Shown here: positions 1 to 5,404 of the stretch, piece by piece
How the letters are laid out: every line of letters begins with the position of its first letter
How positions within the stretch are numbered: the stretch's first letter is position 1
Assembly: GCA_012961305.1 (NCBI GenBank)
Contig: DTZQ01000612.1
Coordinates: forward strand, 1 to 7,660
Direction: 5' to 3'
DNA length: 7,660 bases
Source: Armatimonadota bacterium
Lineage (GTDB): Bacteria > Armatimonadota > UBA10988 > DTZQ01
Notes under the pieces: model-generated
The model's database searches: none
Told to the model about the DNA's origin: nothing
What the model saw: the letters and a program-made list of their open reading frames with translations, nothing else
Made by a program: the position numbers and the translations under genes

Positions 1-484
1 AAATGGCAAACCCAGGGGCAAAAGTAGGAACCCCAAGAGCGTTGCGGTTGGTGCTGTCGGCTAAAGCCACTACCTCCGCGGTGCGGGAGAAACCGCTTAA
101 GGACATGGTAGTCAAGGCCCCGGCGGTCAAATCCATAAACACATGATACACATTGGCCCCATAGCGCACGGCTGGTTGGGGGTCCTCTTGGCTGGGACAA
201 ATCAAAATCTGGTGGCTGGTGGTATAGGGAGCAGTTACTTCCCACCAGAAGTCATACGGCGGGTAGCCCGCGGCGAAAGGGGGCAAATGACCATCGGAGT
301 CCTGCGCGTATATGGCGATGGCCGTACCAATCTGCCGCAGATTAGACGCACACGCCGTCTGCCGTGCCTTCTCCCGCGCCCGACCAAAGACCGGGAACAG
401 GATGGAGGCCAAAATGGTGATGATGGCAATCACCACCAGCAGTTCGATTAGGGTAAAACCCAAGTGTCGTTTCAATGTTCGCAT
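1..484 (-). CDS. Type II secretion/type IV pseudopilin-like protein, 3' end missing (DUF1559-like)
   Basis: The frame is open from an ATG at 484-482 to the window edge, giving 161 codons and no stop. A short basic leader (MRTLKRHLG) is followed by FTLIELLVVIAIITILA. This is the class III signal peptide and N-terminal helix of prepilins: the prepilin peptidase cleaves after Gly9, and Glu at mature position 5 is present. Residues about 30-65 (FPVFGRAREKARQ, then SNLRQIGTAIAIYAQDSDG) match the pseudopilin families that are very abundant in Armatimonadota and Planctomycetes. The rest, with FWWEVTAPYTT and an ICPSQ segment, looks like the globular domain of such proteins. The H-X9-DG C-terminal motif common in this family would lie outside the window. 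A GGAG is centred about 7 nt before the ATG. The gene has its own promoter at 621-649. The protein is probably a cell-surface or pseudopilus component; its exact role is unknown. Confidence 0.88.
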   Translation of the reverse strand, partial: MRTLKRHLGFTLIELLVVIAIITILASILFPVFGRAREKARQTACASNLRQIGTAIAIYAQDSDGHLPPFAAGYPPYDFWWEVTAPYTTSHQILICPSQEDPQPAVRYGANVYHVFMDLTAGALTTMSLSGFSRTAEVVALADSTNRNALGVPTFAPGFAI

Positions 485-550
485 CCTTTCTCCCCATTTG
501 CCGTCTGGCAGACCAAGGTTTCCCTGTAAGCGTTTGACCCTCAGCCTTAA

Positions 551-599
551 GGTCAGTGGTGAGTGGTGCGTGATGCGCGATGCGTGACTCGCGACTCAG
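551..599. repeat. Degenerate heptamer tandem repeat, block 1
   Basis: Seven consecutive 7-nt units can be read from 551: GGTCAGT, GGTGAGT, GGTGCGT, GATGCGC, GATGCGT, GACTCGC, GACTCAG. Neighbouring units differ by only one to three bases, so the run looks like a drifting tandem array. It lies in what would be the 5' UTR of the pseudopilin-like gene, between its promoter and its start codon. A related block sits at 5260-5318. Short heptamer repeat runs are known from intergenic DNA of cyanobacteria (STRR sequences). Whether this is the same kind of element is inference. Confidence 0.6.
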
Positions 600-620
600 A
601 TTGACGGCTGAACGCTTACT

Positions 621-649
621 ATTATAGCACACTTGTTCCATTTGTGCAA
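621..649 (-). promoter_or_regulatory. Sigma70-type extended -10 promoter for the pseudopilin-like gene
   Basis: On the minus strand, TTGCAC (649-644) is followed by a 17-nt spacer and then TATAAT (626-621). The spacer ends in TGC, giving an extended -10 (TGCTATAAT). Transcription would start near 614, leaving a 5' UTR of about 130 nt that contains the heptamer repeat. An inverted repeat, GCACA-N11-TGTGC (627-647), fills the spacer and overlaps the -35, where a repressor could bind. The -10 is perfect and the -35 matches four of six consensus bases. Confidence 0.72.
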
Positions 650-650
650 G

Positions 651-681
651 GGGTCGGCGGCTGGCAACCTGCCGCCGCCCC
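651..681. terminator. Strong GC-rich stem-loop, possible terminator of the leftward operon
   Basis: The arms GGG-T-CGGCGGC (651-661) and GCCGCCG-C-CCC (671-681) pair over 10 bp with one mismatch around a 9-nt loop. It lies about 70 nt beyond the stop codon of the metal exporter gene and directly upstream of the next promoter, where a terminator would be expected. No U-tract follows on the minus strand, so it is not a canonical intrinsic terminator. It may serve as a transcript 3' end or simply be an intergenic palindrome. Confidence 0.35.
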
Positions 682-683
682 AA

Positions 684-703
684 TCCCCTTCCCGAAAGGG
701 TGA
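684..703. repeat. Short palindromic repeat, intergenic copy
   Basis: The 20-nt near-palindrome TCCCCTTCCCGAAAGGGTGA forms a short stem with one mismatch around a CCCG-type loop. It resembles the palindrome at 1604-1619 inside the metal exporter gene (shared pattern TCCCCTT, CGA, GGG). Palindromes of the general form CCCCTT-n-AAGGGG are common dispersed intergenic repeats in many bacteria. Family membership here is inferred from the similarity of only two copies. Confidence 0.35.
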
Positions 704-752
704 ATTTGCGGGCGCCGAAAGTTGTCAGCGGTCAGGGGAGAACTACCGGAGC

Positions 753-2342
753 CTACAAGTTAATGCTAATCACCCCGGCCCTGACCAGCGACTGCACGGT
801 CAGCAGGAAGCCCAATACCATGATGACCACCGCACTCGCCACCGGCAGCCGCTGCACCCAGGCCGCGCGTTCGTACCACCGGTCCAAAAAGGACTTGGCG
901 GTGACCATCAATACCCCGAGGGCGATAAGCACTGCCGCCAAGCCCAAACTGAAGCCCAGGATGAGCAGCAGGCCGAAGGCCGTCCGCCGTAGAGCCACTG
1001 CCAGCAGCAAGATGACCAGAGCGTCGGGGCAGGGCACTAACCCCCCAGAGATGCCCAGGGAGATTAGTCCGGCCAGACCCACCGGGGGGGAGGAAGTTTC
1101 GGGGTGAAGTTCTGGTACGTGAGATTCCGGTGGATGTTCCTCCGGCGGGTGCTCCGGGGGGTGAAGATGGTTGGGTGCTCCCTCCGGCCCGTGAACGTGA
1201 AACCCGTAGGGCCCGTGGGCGTGTCCGTGAGCGGCAGAAGAGCCCCATCCCCTCGTCAGGGCCCGCGTGAACAGCCAAAAGCCCACGCCCAGAATCAGCA
1301 GTCCCGACAGGCAGCCCAGCCAGGGCATGATTCGGTCGGGCAGAACGTACTGGGAGAGGTAAAGGGTTACCACTCCCAAAAGCAACACGGAGGAAGTGTG
1401 GGTCAGAGTGACTATGGTTCCCAACAACACGGCGTCGCGCAGGGTGCCCTTGGAGCCCACGAGGTAGGCGGCGACAATGGCCTTTCCATGCCCCGGCGTG
1501 AGGGCGTGGGCCGCCCCCAACAGGACGGCAATGGCCAGGGCAAAGAGGATGAACCCCAAACTCAACTGCTCCCGGTCTAAGAGTTCTTTTAACCGTTCCT
1601 TACTCCCCTTACGAGGGGAAAAAGGGGAAGAAACCCGTTCCCGGGGGGGAGCGCGAGGGGTCAATTCCAGGGCCAGGGCGGGTATCGTTCGGGGGCCTCG
1701 CCGTTGGGCAGCCTCCTGGGAAGCCAGCGGGTCAGGAGAGGGCTCGCCAGTCAGGAAGGGCGGCGGCAGGGGTGGAGGAGGGGAAGGGGCCGATATTTCC
1801 CCGACCGTCGGCGGCAACTGCACCGTGCAGGTCACTTCCCAATTGCCCCGAACCAAGTCCGTCACTTTCGTCCCCTGTGGGGCCAACAGCACCAGGCCGA
1901 ACTTGGCCCGATACCGTTCCTCAGGGCGATAGGCCAGCCGCAAACGATGGGGTTCCGAACCCCAATCCTTTACTTCCGTCCGCAGCCGGAGGAAAAGGGG
2001 CTCAAGGCAGGTTAAAAATTCCTCGTAGGGCGGAAAGGTGGCTTCCTCAATTTGCAGCCTCAGCGGCTGGTCATCTAAGGAAACCTGCAGTTGGGCCCGC
2101 AGTTGTTCCGCCCAAGTTTGTCTCTCCGGCGCAGAGAGTTCTCCATCCCCGTCGCTGTCCACCTCCAGCCAAGCAGGATGGGCAATCAGGCCCCCGTACA
2201 TGATTTGGCAGTCCACCTCCAGGGCCTTAGGCGTCACGGTTACCTGGACGTAGTGCCGCACCATATCCTCATCCAACGGGTGGGCCACTGCCAGACCCGC
2301 TCCGATGACTACCGTTGTTAACCAATACCCATGTCGCCACAT
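753..2342 (-). CDS. NicO/RcnA-family nickel/cobalt exporter with secreted EF-hand N-terminal domain
   Basis: 529 residues from ATG 2342-2340. An in-frame TTG at 2369 is less likely: the ATG has a GGAG 9 nt upstream and gives a clean signal peptide (MWRHGYWLTT, hydrophobic run, AVA|HP cut at about 20/21). Residues 21-180 form a predicted extracytoplasmic domain starting HPLDEDM, as in other long NicO-type transporters. It contains a complete EF-hand loop, DSDGDGELSAPE (62-73). Residues about 183-255 are a low-complexity Pro/Ser/Arg linker. The membrane part follows with about six helices (262-280, 306-329, 337-360, 423-450, 454-482, 501-523). It carries the NicO signatures HALTPGHGKA (279-288) and GGLVPCPDALV (433-443). 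Between helices 3 and 4 is a His-rich loop (372-413, about ten His), as in the RcnA Ni/Co efflux protein. The likely role is export of Ni2+ or Co2+; which metal, and the direction, are inferred from the family. The linker holds a repeat-like palindrome. Confidence 0.88.
   Translation of the reverse strand: MWRHGYWLTTVVIGAGLAVAHPLDEDMVRHYVQVTVTPKALEVDCQIMYGGLIAHPAWLEVDSDGDGELSAPERQTWAEQLRAQLQVSLDDQPLRLQIEEATFPPYEEFLTCLEPLFLRLRTEVKDWGSEPHRLRLAYRPEERYRAKFGLVLLAPQGTKVTDLVRGNWEVTCTVQLPPTVGEISAPSPPPPLPPPFLTGEPSPDPLASQEAAQRRGPRTIPALALELTPRAPPRERVSSPFSPRKGSKERLKELLDREQLSLGFILFALAIAVLLGAAHALTPGHGKAIVAAYLVGSKGTLRDAVLLGTIVTLTHTSSVLLLGVVTLYLSQYVLPDRIMPWLGCLSGLLILGVGFWLFTRALTRGWGSSAAHGHAHGPYGFHVHGPEGAPNHLHPPEHPPEEHPPESHVPELHPETSSPPVGLAGLISLGISGGLVPCPDALVILLLAVALRRTAFGLLLILGFSLGLAAVLIALGVLMVTAKSFLDRWYERAAWVQRLPVASAVVIMVLGFLLTVQSLVRAGVISINL
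1604..1619. repeat. Palindrome inside the metal-exporter linker
   Basis: TCCCCT-TACG-AGGGGA is a perfect 6-bp inverted repeat around a 4-nt loop. It lies in the codons for residues about 242-247, within the unconserved linker between the secreted and membrane domains. Another GGGGAAG follows at 1624-1630. It resembles the intergenic palindrome at 684-703, which suggests that repeat-derived DNA was absorbed into the reading frame. That origin is inference. Confidence 0.4.
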
Positions 2343-2396
2343 GGAACGTTGCTCCGCCGAGTGGTGCAAATAGGGGCCCAGTATTCTGGACTCCGA

Positions 2397-2446
2397 TTAC
2401 CAAGTCGGTTGGAAACCAACTGAGTCCCCTGGCGGGGACTTGGTAA
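2397..2446. repeat. 50-bp palindromic element with two internal hairpins
   Basis: Perfect 10-bp terminal arms, TTACCAAGTC (2397-2406) and GACTTGGTAA (2437-2446), enclose two further perfect stems. These are GTTGG-AAA-CCAAC (2408-2420) and AGTCCCC-TGGC-GGGGACT (2423-2440). The last stem shares four bases with the right outer arm. Single-stranded DNA or RNA could therefore fold as a three-armed cloverleaf or as competing hairpins. It occupies the gap between the MFS gene stop and the metal exporter start. No T-run follows on either strand, so it is not a typical terminator. A REP-like or MITE-like dispersed element is the best guess. Confidence 0.65.
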
Positions 2447-2465
2447 AAACGCGGGCTTTGCTTTT

Positions 2466-3683
2466 CTACGAACGCATAAGATTTATCTCTCCCGCATTAA
2501 CCCGTCGCGCCCAGCGCAGGAGGAACAATCCGCTGGAGGCAGTGGCAATGGTTGCTCCCAACAGGGCGAAGGAAGGGACGTAAGCCAGCGGCGTGATGGC
2601 TCGCGGCCCTAAGAAGTCGGTGATTAAACCGGCGAGCCAGGGCGAGAGGTTGCCAATGATGCCGCCTACGGCGATGAACAGGCCGAACAGCCGCCCGCGC
2701 AGTTCGTCGGGCACACTTTCGGCCAGGGCAGCCTCCAGCACGGGATAGGTCGCAAAAAGGCAGAAACCGTAGGTCATCAAGGCCGGCAGGACTCCCCGGG
2801 CGGGCATCCAGGGGATGGCTGCCGCCGCGAAGCCAGCCGTCCCCAACAGTCCCGCCGCCCAACGCAGGCGGTAGGGGTTGTCTGACAACACTCCGAACAT
2901 CGGGTTGGCTACCACTCCGGTCAAACTCGTCAGGCCCAAATACAGCCCCACTACTGCCTCCCGATAGCCATGGGCTCGCTGCAGAAACAGAGAGGTGAGG
3001 GAGTGCACGCCCAGGGCTCCTAAGTCGCGCAAACTGAACACCAAGGCCAGAAGCCCAAACAACACCACAAACCGCAGGGACGGCAGCCAGGGGCGCGGTT
3101 CCTTGCGATTGCCCAGTTCCACCGGTGCATCCTGGGCCAGCAGGGCGAACATTGCCGCCGCCACCAGCCCCGCCCAACCCAACTCCCAACAGGGTGCCCG
3201 CCAGCCGGCCATTTGGCCCCGCCAGCCGCCGTACAGGGGCCCGAAAAAGAACCCACAGGCTGAGCCAATGCCTCCAATGCCCAAGGCCTGCCCCGGTCGG
3301 TCAGCGAACAGTTTCACCACCAGAGCCCCGGCGGCCGGGTGGTAAAAACTCCCGGCCAATCCGGCCAGCAGCAGGTAAGCCATCGCTGCCCCATAGGATT
3401 GGGTCCGAGCCAGGCCCAGGAAGGCCAGGGCGTTAACAGCCAGCCCCGCACTCAGCAGCAATTTCCGGCTGACCCTATCGGCCAAAATTCCCGCCGGGAA
3501 ACTGGCCACACAGTAGGCAATGCCCTGCACCGACACCAGCAGCGTCGCCTGGGCCACCCCGGCCAGGCTGAACTCTCGCTGGAGTTGCAGGTACAACGGC
3601 ACCAGCACCATCGGATAGACGTGGGTGAAACCGTGCAGCAGGGCGCACAGTACCAAGGTAACCGAACGACGGGAAAGGGCCAT
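2466..3683 (-). CDS. Major facilitator superfamily transporter (fosmidomycin-resistance-like)
   Basis: 405 residues, the usual length for a 12-helix MFS permease in the inner membrane. The start is ATG 3683-3681, preceded by AGGA 4 nt away. Its Shine-Dalgarno sequence lies in the 10-nt gap after the aminotransferase stop, so the two genes are probably cotranscribed and translationally linked. The MFS motif A between helices 2 and 3 reads GILADRVSRK (65-74). The N-terminal LLHGFTHVYPMVLVPLYL and the FYHPAAGA motif in helix 4 (113-120) resemble the fosmidomycin-resistance (Fsr) branch of drug exporters. A half-way repeat of the fold begins near residue 204, after a basic central loop (GNRKEPRP). 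Loop 8-9 has MFGVLSDNPYRLR (262-274), a weaker motif A copy. The substrate cannot be told from sequence. Small-molecule efflux, perhaps linked to the amino compound made by the upstream gene, is a guess. Confidence 0.85.
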   Translation of the reverse strand: MALSRRSVTLVLCALLHGFTHVYPMVLVPLYLQLQREFSLAGVAQATLLVSVQGIAYCVASFPAGILADRVSRKLLLSAGLAVNALAFLGLARTQSYGAAMAYLLLAGLAGSFYHPAAGALVVKLFADRPGQALGIGGIGSACGFFFGPLYGGWRGQMAGWRAPCWELGWAGLVAAAMFALLAQDAPVELGNRKEPRPWLPSLRFVVLFGLLALVFSLRDLGALGVHSLTSLFLQRAHGYREAVVGLYLGLTSLTGVVANPMFGVLSDNPYRLRWAAGLLGTAGFAAAAIPWMPARGVLPALMTYGFCLFATYPVLEAALAESVPDELRGRLFGLFIAVGGIIGNLSPWLAGLITDFLGPRAITPLAYVPSFALLGATIATASSGLFLLRWARRVNAGEINLMRS

Positions 3684-3693
3684 GGCTTCCTGT

Positions 3694-4938
3694 TTATTTC
3701 CGCTCCCAGTAGTACTCCGTCACTTTCCGAATGGCGGTGATGAGTTCCTCAACATCCTCGTCAGTCCAGAACTCACTGCACGGCAGGCGGACGCAGGTGC
3801 GCAGGATTTCCTCCGCATTGGGGCACAGGCCGAGACCGTATTCCACCTCCCCGCCCCGCTCCCTGTAGACTGGACACTCGAAGGGACAGGGAAAGTTAGG
3901 ATAGGCGTTCTTCCGAGTGAACAGGGGCACGTTGTAGACGGGTTCGGAAATGTACCCGGCGCTGGCGGGGATGCCTTCCGCGTTGAGGGCCTGCACGTAC
4001 TCCTGGCGGCTGACTCCCAGCACCTCCTCATCCAGGCGCATCATCCAGAACCAGTAGGTGCTTTTGCAGCCCTCCAGCACTTTGGGCGGATGAATGCCCG
4101 GCAGGTCGGACACCCTGGCCGTAAGGTAGTCGCCAATTTCGTGGCGCCGCTGGCAAATCCAGTCCAATTTCTTCAACTGGGCCAGGGCGACGGCCCCGTG
4201 CAGTTCGCACATCCGGTAATTGGGCGCGAGGAAATGTACATGTCGCATCTGGCCCGTCCGGTCATAGGCCTTGTCCGCGTACAGGGCACAGCGGTCGGCC
4301 AGTTCGTCATCGTCGGTGATGACCATGCCCGCATCCCCAGCCGAAATGTGCTTAAAGTCGTTCAGGCTGAAAGCCCCCAGGTCGCCGATGGTGCCGGCCA
4401 ACTGCCCGCGGTACTCGCACAGGTAACTCTGGGCGCAGTCCTCAATTACTGCCAAACCATGCTGACGGGCCAAATCCATGATGGGAGCCATATCGCATGG
4501 GTTGCCCGCCAGATGGACTACCAAAATGGCCTTGGTGCGCGGCGTGATTTGCGCCTCAATGTACTCGGCCGTCAGATTGTAAGTGTCCAGGTCGAGGTCG
4601 GCGAACTTGGGAACGGCATTTTGGTAGAGGATGCCGATGAGGGTTCCCTGGTCGGTGATGGGAGAGGTGATGACCTCGTCTCCCACCCCCACGCCGGCCG
4701 CTCCCAAGGCCACGTGAATGGAAGCAGTGCCGGAGGTGGTGGCAATGCAGTGCCTAACTCCGTATCGGGCAGCGAAGGCCTCGCAAAACTGCTGTACCTT
4801 CTTTCCTTTGGTGTAAAACAGGGTGTTCTGCTCCAACGCCTCCGCCAGTTCCTTGATTTCCTCCAAACCAAAGCGGCGGCCCGTGCCAAAGGGTTTCCTT
4901 TTCACCTTCGGCCCGCCGTGCAGGGCTAACTGAGCCAT
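3694..4938 (-). CDS. DegT/DnrJ/EryC1/StrS-family PLP-dependent aminotransferase
   Basis: 414 residues, normal for this fold type I family. I chose ATG 4938-4936 because an AGGAGGAGGT lies 4 nt upstream and the family N-terminus starts near LALHGGPKVKRKPF. The frame is open 28 codons further up but without a ribosome site or family resemblance. TTSGTAS (67-73) is the PLP-phosphate loop. VIEDCAQ (164-170) holds Asp167, which contacts the pyridine nitrogen, and Gln170. SLNDFKHISAGDAG (191-204) holds Lys196, the Schiff-base lysine. The C-terminal part has CPFECPVY (351-358) and LCPNAEEIL (371-379), as in relatives acting on keto-sugars or scyllo-inosose-type cyclitols. Such enzymes move an amino group, usually from Gln or Glu, to a sugar or cyclitol ketone in the cytoplasm. 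The exact substrate is unknown. It is the first gene of the leftward cluster, 10 nt before the MFS gene, with a putative promoter at 5032-5060. Confidence 0.92.
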   Translation of the reverse strand: MAQLALHGGPKVKRKPFGTGRRFGLEEIKELAEALEQNTLFYTKGKKVQQFCEAFAARYGVRHCIATTSGTASIHVALGAAGVGVGDEVITSPITDQGTLIGILYQNAVPKFADLDLDTYNLTAEYIEAQITPRTKAILVVHLAGNPCDMAPIMDLARQHGLAVIEDCAQSYLCEYRGQLAGTIGDLGAFSLNDFKHISAGDAGMVITDDDELADRCALYADKAYDRTGQMRHVHFLAPNYRMCELHGAVALAQLKKLDWICQRRHEIGDYLTARVSDLPGIHPPKVLEGCKSTYWFWMMRLDEEVLGVSRQEYVQALNAEGIPASAGYISEPVYNVPLFTRKNAYPNFPCPFECPVYRERGGEVEYGLGLCPNAEEILRTCVRLPCSEFWTDEDVEELITAIRKVTEYYWERK

Positions 4939-4942
4939 GATT

Positions 4943-4952
4943 ACCTCCTCCT
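4943..4952 (-). promoter_or_regulatory. Strong ribosome binding site deciding the aminotransferase start
   Basis: On the minus strand AGGAGGAGGT ends 4 nt before the ATG at 4938. This is close to a full anti-16S match and rules out the in-frame ATG 28 codons upstream as the main start. Confidence 0.85.
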
Positions 4953-5031
4953 TTAGGCGGCGAGTGATGAGCCTGCCACTTCCCCCACCGCAGGAATAGC
5001 AAAAGGGTAGAGTGGCAATCATCCGGGGAAG

Positions 5032-5060
5032 ATATTACCACAAATCGGCCGGTTGCGCAA
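5032..5060 (-). promoter_or_regulatory. Putative promoter of the aminotransferase-MFS cluster
   Basis: On the minus strand TTGCGC (5060-5055) is followed by a 17-nt spacer ending TGG, then TAATAT (5037-5032). This is a weak -35 with an acceptable -10, in the same architecture as the promoter at 621-649. Transcription would start near 5025, giving a leader of about 87 nt. Its -35 lies 29 bp from the -35 of the divergent plus-strand promoter. Confidence 0.5.
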
Positions 5061-5089
5061 GGGGACGAAGCAAATCTGCCTGCCCGATA

Positions 5090-5118
5090 TTGACAATTTG
5101 GGGGGCGTATGCTATAAT
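5090..5118 (+). promoter_or_regulatory. Perfect-consensus sigma70 promoter of the MoxR-DUF58 operon
   Basis: TTGACA (5090-5095), a 17-nt spacer and TATAAT (5113-5118), with TG one base upstream of the -10 (TGCTATAAT). Every consensus element is matched exactly, including the extended -10. Transcription would start near 5124-5126, about 280 nt before the MoxR-family start codon. A promoter this strong for an ordinary operon usually implies either high output or a control step downstream in the leader. Confidence 0.88.
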
Positions 5119-5221
5119 GCTAACTGTACCTCGCAAATATGCAAGGTTAGGCGCAATTGCGGCCCTCTGACCGTTCATTCGGGTATGCTTTGCGAGGGAC
5201 GAGGGGGGCCCTTTGGAGTCA

Positions 5222-5235
5222 GGGGCTTTAGCCCC
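5222..5235 (+). repeat. Perfect GGGGC-TTTA-GCCCC hairpin
   Basis: A 5-bp GC stem with a TTTA tetraloop, flanked by GTCA upstream and GTTAGGAC downstream, which adds a bulged GTC/GAC pairing. Hairpins of the type GGGGCTAAAGCCCC are common dispersed palindromes in bacterial intergenic DNA, so it may be a repeat rather than a dedicated regulator. Confidence 0.4.
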
Positions 5236-5259
5236 GTTAGGACGGCGCTTGTCTAAGAG

Positions 5260-5318
5260 GACTGAGGACTGGGTCGTGAGTACTGAGTCCCTCCGCCCTC
5301 AGTCCTCAGCACTCAGTA
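5260..5318. repeat. Heptamer repeat block 2, inverted arrangement
   Basis: Left units from 5260 are GACTGAG, GACTGGG, TCGTGAG, TACTGAG. After a short C-rich centre, the right units from 5298 are CTCAGTC, CTCAGCA, CTCAGTA, which are the reverse complement of the same motif (consensus nACTGAG). Two alternative stems result: CTGAGGACTG (5262-5271) with CAGTCCTCAG (5300-5309), a perfect 10 bp, and TGAGTACTGAG (5277-5287) with CTCAGCACTCA (5305-5315), 10 of 11 bp. They interleave, so only one can form at a time. The block lies in the transcribed leader of the MoxR gene. Confidence 0.62.
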
Positions 5319-5404
5319 AGGGTGAAGAAGGGGTCGGGGGTGAGGGCTGAGTAATTACCAACACAATTAGAAGCGAAGAGAAGCAAGCCGCGGGAGGAGC
5401 AAAT

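Larger units (their letters stand above)
5124..5404 (+). promoter_or_regulatory. Long structured 5' leader of the MoxR-DUF58 operon
   Basis: The 280 nt between the promoter and the MoxR start contain no convincing gene. A 9-bp perfect stem, CCTCGCAAA (5129-5137) with TTTGCGAGG (5189-5197), encloses a 51-nt segment. Inside that segment GGTTAG (5145-5150) pairs with CTGACC (5167-5172) around the palindrome CGCAATTGCG (5152-5161). A second, separate hairpin is GGGGC-TTTA-GCCCC (5222-5235). The heptamer repeats (5260-5318) and a G-quadruplex motif (5320-5346) follow, then the ribosome site GGAGGAG (5393-5399 region). I do not recognise a known riboswitch class. No U-tract terminator is visible in the leader, so control by attenuation is not shown. 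Confidence 0.5.

Noticed and set aside
2343..2369. TTG start giving a 9-residue longer metal exporter.
   Set aside because: No Shine-Dalgarno sequence precedes the TTG, and the extra residues would spoil a clean signal peptide that begins at the ATG.
2497..3189. A 230-codon minus-strand frame overlapping the MFS gene.
   Set aside because: It overlaps the MFS gene in another frame and encodes a Gly/Arg/Pro-rich sequence with no domain, while the MFS frame has the full set of membrane segments.
3625..4929. A 434-codon open frame on the plus strand, opposite the aminotransferase gene.
   Set aside because: It is antisense to a clear PLP aminotransferase with intact catalytic motifs, and its translation shows no recognisable family. 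Long antisense frames are expected in GC-rich genes with biased codon use.
4974..5031. Alternative stems in the aminotransferase leader (CTTCCCC/GGGGAAG and TGCCACT/AGTGGCA), considered as an attenuator.
   Set aside because: With the inferred start site near 5025, the outermost arm would not be in the RNA. The remaining 7-bp stem has a 30-nt loop and no U-tract.
5124..5235. Leader considered as a tRNA, 4.5S SRP RNA, TPP, cobalamin or c-di-GMP riboswitch.
   Set aside because: None of the conserved loops or consensus strings of these classes could be found by eye.
5053..5256. A 67-codon plus-strand frame in the MoxR leader, considered as a leader peptide.
   Set aside because: Its start lies upstream of the -35 and -10 at 5090-5118, so the leader RNA would not carry it. 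It has no ribosome site or family resemblance.
5260..5318. Repeat block considered as a degenerate CRISPR array.
   Set aside because: Units are only 7 nt with no spacers, and no cas genes are nearby.
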